A stretch of DNA of 64,000 nt from NCBI GenBank assembly GCA_038496445.1, contig JALMLS010000502.1, forward strand, positions 78,939-142,938, in the 5' to 3' direction. Positions within the stretch are counted from its first letter, which is position 1, and each line of letters opens with the position of its first letter. Positions 1 through 11,865 of this stretch are shown piece after piece. The notes beneath the pieces were generated by a model. It had not been told where the DNA came from. It ran no database searches and saw only the letters and a program-made list of their open reading frames with translations. Position numbers and translations under genes: made by a program. Source of the stretch: Trichosphaerium sp. ATCC 40318. Taxonomy: Eukaryota > Discosea > Flabellinia > Trichosidae.

Positions 1-579
1 GCTACTTTTATGGTGTACCTTGGCTTTGGGCTATTTCAGTTCTAATTATGTAAATATCCTTGCGTCTGTCACTCCTTTATGATAAAGACATAAGCAAAGA
101 ACAGTGATATCAACACAACACTTTGAAATGGAAGCATACCACTCCAATCCAAAATGTGCTGATTTTTTCGAGATTCGATCTTCAAACATTTTGTTTTTTA
201 TTTAAATCTTCTTAAACACTAGTTATTTGTGCTCAGGAATTCCTTTTTTCTGTGTACACAATCACAATTATTAACTCCGAGATTTCTTTATACAGCAATA
301 AACACTACAAACCACGACGATATTAACAAAGGACGAAGAGAATAAGTTGAATACCTTTCTCCTACAGAAAACAAAGCAAATGTTAGGCTTTCATGATTGA
401 TATTATCACGTTTATGAGTCAATGAATATGTAACCAAATGTACACTATCAGCAGCGCACAAGATAACCTAGGATCAGCGAAGCTCAAGCGAGCCAGTGCC
501 CTTGAGTTACTACAGCTGCCAAAGTAGTTTGCATAACTGGATACAAAGCTACATTTATTAATAGGTGCTATTTTAATTC
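1..579. other. No gene recognised
   Basis: AT-rich stretch to the left of the array. I see no conserved coding segment, RNA gene or repeat family member before the 3' end of unit A at 580. Confidence 0.5.
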
Positions 580-644
580 TCAAACAGCAGCCATTGTGAG
601 TGGTATACATTCACCAATACGACGAAGACATGTTGGTTCTATAA

Positions 645-669
645 GAGAATTTTTTGCTAAGTAGTTGAT
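645..669 (+). repeat. Left terminal inverted repeat of the transposon
   Basis: Starts GAGAATTTTTTGCTAAGTAG. It pairs with 3647-3671 with two T/C differences (positions 6 and 18 of the repeat). Confidence 0.88.
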
Positions 670-851
670 TATTTTAAAATAATTCAATTTCACATCACAG
701 CTTAATCTCACCAAACCAAAAGTTATATATGTTGTGGCATATATATACAAGTTTATAGGACTCGACTATCAAACACTTCTGAATAGGACAAAGATAGTAA
801 TTGTACAAATATAGACTTTTATTGTAAAAAAAATGTAGTTTTTTTCTTTAT

Positions 852-3638
852 TTACGGAATATACTCCTTTTGTCCATCCTCAATCGGCTCATCTTGTGCT
901 AGGTGTATATAACTAGTTCCCCTAGAGCGTATTCTACGTTTTGGATTTCTTCTTTGTTTGTCTCTCTTAGTATTCCATCCATCTTTTTTTGTTGGTTTGG
1001 GACTGTTATAACTGAGTTGTATCCTCTTGTCCTCAAGCACCAACTCAGAACCATAACGCATGGCTACCGTCACAGGCAAAAATCGGATAGGATCACGTCT
1101 ACAACCCCCACAATTGTGGTTACATGTTCTGTTTGGGCCTTTAGGATCACAACTATATTTAACAGAAAATTAGTACTCGCATTTGTTTTTTGCTAACGCA
1201 CGTGTGTTCACAGTCATCAAAACCATTTTCTGGTATGCCATAGCTAAATTGAAATGCATTTCGCATAAATGTATCACCAATAGGTTCAGCTGGTTCGAGA
1301 ACAGGAAAATCATTCACCATGGCTTCTAACATGTACGTATTTTTGAGAGTACGACAAGCATATGCAAGGTGCGACAGTTCACTCAGTACAAAGAAATTTC
1401 GTATGTACTTATTTTGTAGCTTTTTAGAGCTTGCTGCGGAACCATCAGCTCTGTTGTGAGCACGAAGTGGTGCCAAAAACCGCCATATAATATTGGCTCC
1501 TGGATCACGTGTTTTTAAGCGCTGTTGAATATTGGCAACAACAGCATGTATAGGGTATGTTTTAAAATGTTTGCCACATCCATCTGACCTGTAAAGGGTT
1601 AGTTGCTGAATAAAGAGAAAATGAAACAACAAAAAAGGTACGTGCCATAGAATAATTTCTTTGAACAGGTCAAAGAACTTATGTTGGTATAGAAGCTCTA
1701 GAACCCACTGTACATAGTCAGCAGTTTGTTTTACCTTTTTATTCTTTTGTTCTTTTTTAACAGTGAAGTGTAAGTATGTAACACAAGGTTTGTATGTTGA
1801 GCGGTTAATAGATGGAATACTTTTCAATTGTGGAGTTGGTTTAGCGTCTTGTTTAAGCTTTTGTGTGTGTGACATTCGTCGTTTCTTAGGGTTTTTTGCT
1901 TGATCTCTTTCCATCTCTTTCTTAGTGCGTCTTTTTCTTTTCTTTTTTTGAGGTTTGTCGAGAGTTATATTTGATGTTGATGGTGGTTTTGTAGGTGACA
2001 CCATATACTTCTTCAATGTTTCTGGCAATTCTATTTTGTTCTTCGTTGCTAAAACCAAGACAAGGATAATGTAGTTAGTTTCCATGTTAGTTTGAGAAGC
2101 TGTAAAATCTAGCGTGATAACACCTCTATCAGGTTTTGCTTCAAGATCAAGGTGATCCTTTACATACTCATATATCCTAGCACGTGCAAACTCATCTATT
2201 GTTTTTAGGTTGGCTATTTCTTTTCGTAGCTTTTGTAGACTTTCCTCAGGTATGCCACTAGTCACCTTTTCATTCAACTCTGTTACCTTTTCTTGAAGCT
2301 TAATAGCTTCCTTAGATTCAAATTTATCACCCTCTCTGACTTGAATTTGTTCGGCATCTACAAAACGCTCAAACACTGGCCTGCTCACTGTGTCAAGACC
2401 TTGTTCTTCTGCCCATGCACAATATGTTAGATACATTGCTTCTTTTGTGCCTCTAAAACGCCGATTTGTACTACCTAAATGGTTTTGTTAATAAACACAT
2501 TTTTATTTTAGCCAAAATTGGTGGACTATTTCAACGTGTACTTACCCGATGGAACAACACAATTCATCTCAAGCCATTCCAAAATTGTATTCCCCTTATT
2601 TCCTAGTTTGTCCCTTCTGAACCCAAGGTCTCGTAGAAAGTAATCAAGAGGTGGACAGCTTCTAATATTTTGTCTGGCTTTGTTTACTGCTTGAGTTGTT
2701 TGGCTGATCATCTTAGCTGTATTCTCTGATATAATCAGCACCAAAAGGTAGTCACAATTACGTACTATCATCAATGCCATCAAAGAAGGAGAGCAATGCA
2801 CTTTTACGAACTGGTGAGTTCTTTGAAAGACTCAAATACAGTTGTATTACTCTGTCGACAACAATTTTATTCCTCAGTGCCTTTGTTGGTGATTGAGATG
2901 GATCTGAATACCTTTTTCTATATGCATTAACCAGCTTTGGATCTCTTTGAGCAAGTAGATGGTCAACATAAGTTATTATTTCTTTGTGTAAAGCATCCAA
3001 TTTTCTACGAAAAAATTAGTTGTTTGGATTTTTATGTAAAAAGTGTCAATACCTTTTGCGTTGCTGATGTGTCCGCAGTGCTTCAAATTGTACTACAGGT
3101 CTACCTGGGTTACGCTAAATGCTAAATAAGAATGACATTTTGGCGCTTTTTTTTAGTTGATTGGCGAAAAACTTGAAACCAGAGGCCCCACCGCCAAGGC
3201 CTGCTTTGAAAAGTTGTACACACGTGTAATTAAGCCACAGCTTTGTATACGCAGCTTCAAAAAAGCAGGCGGTTTCGGTCTACCATACCTTTAGCTCATT
3301 TGCATTTTTTTTTCGGCATGTATTGCAAGCAAAGCTGCCCGTAGCGTTTTCTACGCGTGCTAAAACGCATGGCGAGTATCCAATGAAGTATTCACCTTCT
3401 ATTTTGTTTAACCTGTTTTCTCCTGACTCCCTATGCTTTTTTTTATCGCAGCACACGCAAATAAACCAAATCCTTTCACTTGGATTGCGTTGCATCTGTT
3501 GTTGACCAGTAATATGCAAAACTTTCCAAAACCAGAAAAAAACTCGTCAAAAATAGTATTTAATTTTTTTACGCATTTGAGGTACACTTTAACCACAGAA
3601 ACTTTCTGTGCATGTTTTACACGCATAAATCGTTCCAT
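852..3638 (-). CDS. Putative transposase-like protein of the inverted-repeat element
   Basis: Multi-exon gene filling the transposon. Reading 5' to 3' on the minus strand: a Cys-rich exon ending about 3289 (CVCC ... CNTC, zinc-finger-like); an exon from 3114 with RNPGRPVVQFEALRTHQQRK, an AT-hook-like GRP; an alpha-helical region (about 3000-2550); an HTH-like block (RRFRGTKEAM ... VSRPVFERFV); a DFTASQT strand; a basic linker; then YRSDGCGKHFKTYPIHA, whose Asp is a candidate catalytic residue. The last exon, after a short intron near 1200, has a Cys/His cluster (HTCDPKGPNRTCNHNCGGC). Stop at 852. Another short intron (about 1640-1600) is needed just before the SDG motif. The N-terminus is uncertain. 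Transposase is inferred from location inside inverted repeats, not from a proven catalytic triad. Confidence 0.6.
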
Positions 3639-3646
3639 TGAGAGGT

Positions 3647-3671
3647 ATCAACTGCTTAGCAAAAAGTTCTC
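3647..3671 (-). repeat. Right terminal inverted repeat of the transposon
   Basis: Read on the minus strand it starts GAGAACTTTTTGCTAAGCAG. It is followed directly by the resumed exon sequence of unit A. Confidence 0.88.
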
Positions 3672-5105
3672 AACAGGTGGACATGTTTCATCTTCACAAT
3701 TGAATACTTCAAAAACAGAAGGATCTGCACGAGAACAGCAACTACAAAGTAAATCTAATCAGAAAACGAACTGTATCAAGAAAAACTGGTACCTGTCATT
3801 GGGATCGTCAGCTCCACCACCATTTATTCTTCCATTAGTTATACCCATGTTTTGAGTAAGGCTTTCAACAAGGATTCTATCAGCTCCGTCATCACCATTG
3901 ACAGCATTCCGATTTGTTGAGTCAGGTTCTACAGTAAATATTAAACCGCTAAAACATCTCAAGTAGTTTCGTACGTATTGTGACTTCTGATACAATCATT
4001 ACATCATCACCGTTATTACCTCTCATAGCTACCATCAAAGAACACCTAGCATACATGACATCATTCTCACTCCCGCCTTAAACAGGTAAGATGAAATACT
4101 TTTATAGAATCAAAGGTTTGTTACCTTCAATATCGAGAACGTCACTGGAGAGAACCTCAACACAATCAGTACCAGTAGCTCCAATAACATTTCCCATGGC
4201 TGTTGGAATACCGTTGAATGAAGTTACTTTTATACAATCGTTCCCAGAAGCTCCATTCGCCCTTTTTGATCACTAAGTACACAACTACAACCTTTTTAAA
4301 CCCGTACTGTGCTCTCACAAACATCATGGTTCCTCGCTTTTCCATCGCGTCCTTTACTTCCAGCTGTCGCAAAATACTTCCTTCAATTATTATATCGTCA
4401 TTTCCGTCATTTCCTAGAATATCTCCCGTAGTTGCTTGAGTCGCTCTTATACAATCATTATCTTTGCCTACATGTCAAATTAAAAATAGTGGATCTAAAA
4501 ATAGTTTGATTTCGGTTTTTCGAACTCACCTCCTATTGTACGTTCCTGTACTATTGCTCCATCGTTGATTATAATACAATCGTCTCCATCTCTACCATGT
4601 ATTTCATTTATGATTGCCCCTGAACCTCTTACAAGGATGCAATCATTGGCATTTGTTCCACGAATCTGTCCAGTTACAGCCGATTCTACAATCACACAAT
4701 TGCTGCCAATGTCGTCCAACCGCACTAATAGTCATCATTTATAACTGTACAAGATTGTTTACGAAACTGAAAGTAAAAAAAGTTCAGAGAATTAAATGTG
4801 CGACAACAAAAATATGGTAAAAAAAAAGATACCAAAAAAAAAAAAAAAGGTAAAAACGTCTGTTCACTTTTGCGCAAAAAGAACTTACCATCACCGTTAC
4901 CATCTGCGGTTGCCGTCATACAACCAGATTCAAAGTCGCAAGCACTACAAGCCATACACTCACAGTCGCATCCAGACGCTTCTGGTAAAGGTGGTTGAGC
5001 GTGGTACATGCTTAGAACTAATATTGGTTATTTACAAAAAGTTGGTGGTGTATAGATACAGATAGTAATCCATAGAATACAAGCCAAGTTTATTGTAGTT
5101 GTCAT

Positions 5106-6184
5106 CTGTTCAGCTGTTGTAATGAGTGTGTTGTCTTTTGCTTTTGTGGTTTTCAAATCTCGGCGTAAAATTGTGAATCAATACCGGAGTGGGTGTGGCT
5201 ATAAATAAGGCGTCATTGGAACGTTTTACTTATAATCAAGAGCCTGTAGACTGGTATTGTTTGACTAATTTCGAAAATGCGGATTTCGACAAAGAATTCA
5301 AGCGGAGAGAGCTCTGTTTGCTTTCAGTCGGGTACAAATCACGCTGAAGGAATATTGTCTGCGTGAAGACTTTCGTTTAAAATTGGGACATTGTTATTTG
5401 GGCTAAGGACTTTTGTGATGAATACCTTTACGCCCACAGATACTACACAGCAAATACTACCTAAAAGTTTGTACAAGAACATAAAAATTATGAGTTTTCT
5501 TGTAGGGACTACGGCCTGTAAACCAGCCAATTACGTACCATTTCTTAGCGCAACAAAAGGGTTTAAGAGATCACAGGCACCTAGAAAACTCGAATTTTAT
5601 GCTCTTGTACAAAAACGTAACTGAAAAGTCGGCATTCACAACACTTCAAAAAACAGAATGTCTGTCGCATTCAAGTTTCTGCCTGATCAGTCAGATCTGA
5701 CGGATTTGACACTTCTGATAGGTCGTGCAGACTCACTTTTTAAATGTGATCTACCCTCACTTGTCTAGCAAATACGACCGTTTCAAGCCCACGTGATGTA
5801 ACAAACTGATACAGAAACTTTTCAAAAATAAATCGACACCTGGCGGCGTTTACGAAGCCTAAAGCAACGTTGATAGTGTATTGGAAGGTTTTGACACTAT
5901 TATACCTGCTTATGACTTTGAACGCTGCGAGAGTGCTTCCGTTAGCGTGGGATAGGCACCAGTGTTGGCGCTTGTGTAAAACACGTGCGTTAATGTTTTT
6001 TAATCAAACATATCCCAAATAGTGTTTGAGGCATTCATACCGCTTTCAGCAGTAATGAGATAGCATTGTAGGCCATCGAACCACTTAAATCCGCTTTTAG
6101 CTCTTTGAAGACTTTGATCGAAACTTGAATGAGACAGACAATATGCACGAGAACAAGTTAAAACAATTTAACCATTGGTATTAA
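5106..6184. other. Intergenic, no gene recognised
   Basis: Contains short open frames on both strands, none with recognisable domains or flanking splice signals I could support. Two CACGTG palindromes lie near 5790 and 5992. Confidence 0.4.
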
Positions 6185-6785
6185 CATGGACAACAAGCTT
6201 AGCTCTACTTCTTCTAATCTAATGTCGTCACTGTTATCCCCTCTGCTAATTATTCCTATTGTTGATGCAGTACTGCAATTATTGCCAAGCTCCTGAAAAG
6301 ATACATACAAAGTTATCATCAAATATCATTCGTGAATGTTACCTTTGGTTTTTTTCCGCACCTGTCCATGTGTATTTTTCAAGATTGCTATTGAATAAAA
6401 TCACAATTGCTTTGAATGTCCTCCATTAACACTAAACATGCCTTAGCTTGAGAAAGGGTAGCACTTGATTCAAATCCTTTCAATAGACGTATTTTTAAAT
6501 CACGTGACACAAAAAAACAAAACTAGGTGAATAGAATGGTGTACTTTAAACAAAGCGCGAAATAACGTTCCAAAGCCATCATCGCTAGCTGTTACAGTCA
6601 TACAACCATTATGAAAATCGCAAGCACTACAAGCCATACACCCACATGCGCATCCAGACGCTTGAGTTAAAGGTGGTTGGGCGTGGTATATGCTTAGAAC
6701 TGACAATTGGGGGTAAGGGTGTTCAGTAATTTAAAAATTAGTCTCTAGATACAGATTGTAATCCACGGAAACAGATCACGTTCAT
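6185..6785 (-). pseudogene. Array unit B: decayed remnant of the RTX-like family
   Basis: The 5' part is recognisable: a signal-peptide exon relic at about 6785-6745, one base short of frame relative to the intact units, and an exon 2 relic at about 6700-6585 (IYHAQPPLTQASGCACGCMACSACDF, with Met of the family MYHAQ motif changed to Ile). About 300 bp downstream, 6290-6190 resembles exon 4 of the family (DDIRLEEVE in place of DDIIVEGS), badly degraded. Exons 3 and 5-8 are not recognisable. I read it as a dead copy. Confidence 0.6.
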
Positions 6786-6887
6786 TCACTATTGTGCTAT
6801 AGGTAAACACAAAGAACTTTTAGTGTATTCACTGCGTCTTTAATAAACACTTTCTGTAGTATTAGTGCACTATTTCAGCTATAGCTA

Positions 6888-7892
6888 TTAATAATTTATT
6901 GCTACTGCGCTACCTTCTGGCATAGTTAGGTAGTCAGTATCTAAAATACAATTTACATTTTCAAATGAAACCTCGTTCATACTATCACAATCCATAAGCT
7001 CATCTGTTATCTCTTCAGGAACAAAAGAGTAAGGCAAAAAATCTACGTCACTTTGCACGTCTAAAACGCCACCATCTTCAAGGTTGTTATAATTACCAAG
7101 TTCGCAAGGGCTTAGAGGCTGTGAATACGAAAAATCAATGTCCATTAGATCAGGCTTAAAGAACATACTGACATCGTCATCGCAAGTACCTGTACCAACA
7201 TAAGAACAAGGTTCACTCGACAGTGAATCACTACAAGAAGCACTATCGTGATCGCTGTAAGAGTTTATGTATATGGGCGCCATAGGCCATGTATAGGGAG
7301 CCTTCCATCTCATAGAGTGTAAAGAGGATGGTAGCTGCTCATCTGTACCATTATAGACGGCATTGATAGAAACTGTTGTAAGTAATTCGTGTCCTTTGCA
7401 ATCTGAAGCTCTAAGTTTTTTTGTTGCACCAGGAGATAACCAATGAGTGTCGTCTGATGTTCTTTTAGGTTGTCCGGAGCCCCAGTTTCCTTTTTGTTCT
7501 TTCGGCGGCGGTCTTTCGCCACGTTCTCTTTTTCGGCGTTTTCTTGTCACACGCCCATTCGCTTTTTCAAGAATACCCTCCAGAGACCGTAACTCAGCTG
7601 TTGTAAAATTACACGGGACTTTTCCCGATGTTGTTGTTTTTGTTCGTTTTTTCAATAAACATGTCTTGTATAACGCTGTTAAGCGTTCCATACAGTCACG
7701 TAGGTCTACTTTTGCTTCTTCATAGTTTTTGTAGGACACGCTTTTTTTCTGCTTTTTCGTTGTTTGAGTTGTCACTAGTACACCGTCCTTGTAATGCATT
7801 TTTATAAGTATAGATTTATTGTCAACGAGATGTTGCACTTTAACAAATAAACCAAAAAACGAGATAAAACGACTCAATCTTGAACGCATCAT
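6888..7892 (-). CDS. Hypothetical protein, basic middle and acidic C-terminus
   Basis: A single open frame of 334 codons from an ATG at 7892, standing alone between array units B and C. Residues about 115-145 are strongly basic (RVTRKRRKRERGERPPPK). The C-terminal 130 residues are acidic and rich in Ser, Asp and Glu. There is no signal peptide or membrane segment. This charge layout would fit a nuclear or nucleic-acid-binding regulator, but I recognise no domain, so that is only a guess. No intron is needed to keep the frame open, unlike most genes here. It could be a captured single-exon gene or a remnant of a mobile element. Confidence 0.45.
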   Translation of the reverse strand: MMRSRLSRFISFFGLFVKVQHLVDNKSILIKMHYKDGVLVTTQTTKKQKKSVSYKNYEEAKVDLRDCMERLTALYKTCLLKKRTKTTTSGKVPCNFTTAELRSLEGILEKANGRVTRKRRKRERGERPPPKEQKGNWGSGQPKRTSDDTHWLSPGATKKLRASDCKGHELLTTVSINAVYNGTDEQLPSSLHSMRWKAPYTWPMAPIYINSYSDHDSASCSDSLSSEPCSYVGTGTCDDDVSMFFKPDLMDIDFSYSQPLSPCELGNYNNLEDGGVLDVQSDVDFLPYSFVPEEITDELMDCDSMNEVSFENVNCILDTDYLTMPEGSAVAINY

Positions 7893-9018
7893 GTCATCAA
7901 ACGTTTTTGCGAAAATTGCGAGTTTTCTACGATTTTTCAGGATACTAAAACGCCCCTTGTGATTTTAAAAATGCAGATTGTTTTTACGCCATCACGGTTG
8001 CTTACAAGTCACTACGAGAGGGGTTTCTGAGTGAGATTTTTTGATTCAAAACAAGTCGTAATGACGTGTGTGCCCGTTTGATCTGTTCCCCAATTTAAAA
8101 CCAAAAAAGCCGTTAAATGATAGACGCATACCGTAGCATTATTAATGGCATAATTATTTCAGGAATGACGTGTTTTGTGAGTTCCACGGAACATTGTACA
8201 AATTCAGAAACTGGGAACCATCGCAAATGAGATATAAGGTTTCAAGCATACTTTAGGGCACTTCTAACGTAATCATACCAGCTCTTAATTTTAATTCCGA
8301 GTCTGCGTAATCTTTTTTACACTTAAAAAGCGCCGAAACGTATAAACGCGCATAGCAATTATACACTCTAAAAACGCTTTGTAGTTTTTTGGCAACTTTA
8401 TCTCATAACGGTAGTTTTGAGTCACTGAATAGTTTTTAGAAAAAAAAAACACCTCTAAGCTTTGCCGCAAGCACGCAAAAATATTAATTAGTGATTAACT
8501 AGACGTTTCGTATTCTTTAAAGAGTTTGTAGGGATATACAAATTAATACTCCTTAGTCTTGTTTCATATCCTTGTACCGCCTATTAGGGCTGTTACGAGA
8601 ACAAACGAAGGAAAACAATCAATTTCAATTCAAAATTTACAAAAAGTGCACGCGTTTAGCGTATAAGTATCACACAAGCACGTACGTAGTTGAGAAAAAA
8701 ATAATGCAAAGCTTTAAACAACTTTACACACAACGTCGCGGTAAACCTATCATTGAGTGAGCGAGGAATCACTTTATTAGGTCTACAGGAGAAATAACCT
8801 TTCCGGAGTACACCAAGCGTATTTCGCCTGCTACAAACCGTGACATTTATCACTACAACGCGATAAATCAATTCTTACAACCTAGGATCTTATAACTTTC
8901 GTTTGACGTGTAAAAAAACTACTCTCCCAAAATCTCTATGTCATTTCAGTCGTGGTTTCTAACTCGAAGATTTTGATGGGTTGATCTAGTTTTTAATACA
9001 ACTTGTTATCATTTATTC
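7893..9018. other. Intergenic, no gene recognised
   Basis: About 1.1 kb of AT-rich DNA between the 5' end of the 6888-7892 ORF and the 3' end of unit C. A 62-codon open frame at 8572-8760 has no recognisable features. No family exon relics were seen. Confidence 0.4.
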
Positions 9019-10479
9019 TCAAGCCATGAATGGTATACATTCACCAATACGACGAGTACATGTTGGTTCTATAATAGGTGGACATGTTTCATCTTCACAA
9101 TTGAATACTTCAAAATCAGAAGGATCTACACGAGAACAGCAACTAAAATTTGTAAGTCTAAATCAGAAAAAACAAGTTGAAACAATTTTTGTATATAGAC
9201 CTGTCATTATCGATGCCAACTCCACCAGTTATTCGTCCACTACTTACACTGTTTTGAGTCAGGCTTTCAACAAGAATTCTATCATCTCCAGAACCACCAT
9301 TGACAGCATTCCGACGTCTAATAACTGCTAAAGTGAGTTGTCAGTTACACAAGTGTAAATCTTAAAATAATCTCAAATTTTGGGGATTTTTTTACGTATT
9401 GTGACTTCTGATACAATCATTACATCATCACCACCATCTCCTTCCATAGTGTCCATCAAAGAACAACTGGCATATATATGATCGTTCCCATTACCCCCTT
9501 AGTATGATAAGATTACATGTCATGTACTGTTGAAGAAAATCAAAAAAAGCAAAACAAGTACCTGAAATAGCGAGTACGTCACTAGTTTGAACATCAACAC
9601 AATCATCATCACCACCTCCATTAACATCTCCTGTAAATGGTTGAGCACCATTAAATGGAGACAATCTAATACAATCATTCCCATCGTCTCCATTTATTGA
9701 AGTCCTTTAAAAAGAATGAACAAACACAAATCCAACTTTTATATATCTTTTCTTACCGCACTGTCATTCCTCGTTTGTTGCGAACAAACGAAACAGTGCT
9801 CCCTTCAACTAGTATATCATCATTTCCACTTCCTCCTTCAAGTAGAAAGGCATTCGATGTAGTTACTCTTACACAATCATTATTATCTCCTACACAAGGC
9901 AATGTTAGTAGTTTTACAGCACTAAGTTTTTATTTGCCTGCATCTATAGCTCCAGCCATTGCTCCATCTGTTGCAATAATACAATCATCTCCACCTCTAC
10001 CATTTATTCCTAAATTTATACTGGAACCTCTTACAAGTATGCAATCATTGTTATCTGTTCCACTAATCTCTCCAGGTACATCTGATTCTACAATCACGCA
10101 ATTGCTACCAATATCATCAAGCTCCACTAGCAATTTTATAGTTAGCGAGCTCAGAAAAGAGCGTTTGGTAAGCTAGAGATACTTGCGTTACAATAAATTT
10201 TCAAGAGCACGTGATGAAAACGTTACGAATTGAACAATTTGACAAAGAACTTACCATCGCCGTTGCCATCTGCGGTTACAGTCACACAATTATCACTTTG
10301 AAAATCGCAAGCACTACAAGCCATACAATTGCAGTCGCATCTACGAACTCGAGGTAAAGGTGGTTGAGCGTGGTACATGCTTGGAACTAACAATTGAGGT
10401 TAGGTTATCATTATTTACTTTATAATCGGTTGATACATGTTGTAATCCATAGAATAAAAATCACGTGTATTGCCTTCAT
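9019..10479 (-). CDS. Array unit C: RTX-like cysteine-rich secreted repeat protein (clearest example)
   Basis: Eight exons, about 330 residues. Exon 1 (ATG at 10479): signal peptide MKAIHVIFILWIT. Exon 2: SMYHAQPPLPRVRRCDC, then CMACSACDF, eight or so Cys in about 40 residues. Exons 3-7: ten or eleven glycine/aspartate repeats spaced about 20 residues, e.g. GTDNNDCILVRG, GRGGDDCIIATD, GGSGNDDILVEG, GDDGNDCIRLSP, GGNGNDHIYASC, GDGGDDVMIVSE, NGGSGDDRILVES. Exon 8: SCCSRVDPSDFEVFNCEDETC ending RRIGECIPFMA. The repeats resemble the RTX calcium-binding beta-roll nonapeptide (GGxGxDxux), known mostly from bacterial secreted proteins, but a Cys follows the Asp in about half of them. Inference: a secreted, calcium-dependent, disulfide-stabilised beta-solenoid. 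Exon 3 appears to end at a GC donor (GCAG/GCAAAT). Function unknown. Confidence 0.72.
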
Positions 10480-11865
10480 ATTTGCTTCAGCTGTTGTAAT
10501 GTCTGTTGTGCGATTTTGTGGTTTTATCAACTCTGAAATTTAGTGATTGTGAATCCAAAACCGTGAGTGTTGTAGGCTTGTGTTCTTACCTTATATGTTA
10601 CAAAATGGAGCGTTTACTTGTATAATTTACTATGAAGGTAGATTTCATAGTTTATCCGCTAATAATTATTTCCCCGATAGATCTGGCGGGTTCATAAGAA
10701 AAAACTCCCGGTTCATAAGAATTTCAACTTTTTTCAACGCAACCATACACACAGCAGTCAACTTTTAATTGTTTGTTTCTTTTTTACAGGTATGGGAATC
10801 ATGCTCAATATTCTATACAAACAGCAAAATCTCATATTGAAGCATTTGATAGGCCAGGACATGACGAAATTCACAGCGTCCACATTTTTCTGGTTTTTTT
10901 AGCAGTGTCCATGAATTGATCACGCACCACCTGAGATAATACAAAATAACGTGATATGGTTGGTGTATATGCAAGTGACGTAGAGTGTACAATACAAGAC
11001 CCCATTGAGAATATCAATGTCATTAAAATGAGTGACATACATTTCCCAACGTACTGAAATTTGAGAGTTTGGTAGTAATGCACTTGTAGTCATTGTAAGA
11101 CTCTAAAATGTCTACAAGATAAGTGCTAGGGCAATAAAATAGATGTGGCTTCAGTTATGGATCTTTGGAGTTGTCACATACTACACATGCAGTGACACGC
11201 AAAATTCAAGCAACCGGGCAGACACTTAAATACGTACCCTTTGTGTTGAATCCAACGTTGCGCCATTAATTGGTCGTTTTGAAACTTTCGCTACTAAAAT
11301 CGTTGGTACGATAAACGAAGTTGTAGAAGATCCTTTATGAATTGTAACGCGTGATTAAGTTGTGTACAAGCTTGTTAAACCAGAAAATGTTGTAATGTAC
11401 ACTAAATGACACGCCATGACAAACTACGTACTGTTTTTATGCCATGTGATTAAGTTGTATGAATGGGGATATTAAGGCTAGGATCTCGGCAGTAGATGAG
11501 TACATTGATAAATTACTACACCAATTTTTCAAGCGCTACGGCGCTCACTTGTTACGATTTAAATACGCTGGTACTTTAAAAAGTTCCAGGCCCAACCAAA
11601 CGAGTACGAAGCTATATATTCGATTGGATTCGCCGCCCTGTTGTGAACAAGAAGCTGAATACAAAGGTAGTGGTTGAATTGTCTTTTTTTTTTTTTTTGA
11701 AAAGTGTTGTTTGATGTTACCACTTGGCGTCACATGCCAACATGTTGTAAAGAGTTCCTCGAGTACTACAATCTAGACGTAGTAAAACAGTTTTTGTGAC
11801 TAACTTTAAGTGTTTACCAAAGATACTCTACAGCCATCTGTAATAGAAGTTGGTTACATTTATTC
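10480..11865. other. Intergenic, no gene recognised
   Basis: About 1.4 kb. Short open frames at 10580-10768, 10871-11083 and 11459-11677 show no domain or convincing splice context. No array exon relics recognised. Confidence 0.4.

Larger units (their letters stand above)
645..3671 (-). mobile_element. DNA transposon with 25-bp terminal inverted repeats
   Basis: The segment is bounded by imperfect inverted repeats: 645-669 begins GAGAATTTTTTGCTAAG, and the reverse complement of 3671-3647 begins GAGAACTTTTTGCTAAG. They match at 23 of 25 positions. The flanks read ...TTCTATAA on the left and AACAGGTGG... on the right. Unit C, which lacks the insertion, reads TTCTATAATAGGTGG at the same place, so the host site was probably TTCTATAACAGGTGG with AA duplicated (2-bp target-site duplication). 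The element carries one spliced gene on the minus strand (852-3638). Length is 3,027 bp. I cannot assign it to a named superfamily. Only one copy is in the window. Confidence 0.85.
580..5105 (-). pseudogene. Array unit A: RTX-like cysteine-rich secreted protein, last exon split by a transposon
   Basis: Same eight-exon plan as unit C. Exon 1 (ATG at 5105) encodes a short signal peptide beginning MTTTINLACILWIT. Exon 2 holds the Cys cluster (CDCECMACSACDF). Exons 3-7, between about 4730 and 3780, encode the repeat core (DDIGSNCVIVES, GRDGDDCIII, GNDGNDDIIIEG, GASGNDCIKV, GNNGDDVMIVSE, GDDGADRILVES). The final exon (CCSRADPSVFEVFNCEDETC) is cut after CPPV at 3672 by an insertion. Its remaining codons (IEPTCLRRIGECIPL, then a stop at 580) lie on the far side of the insertion, at 644-580. 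The gene may still be transcribed up to the element, which would remove the last two family cysteines. The exon 4 end and exon 5 start are less certain than in other units. Function unknown. Confidence 0.72.
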
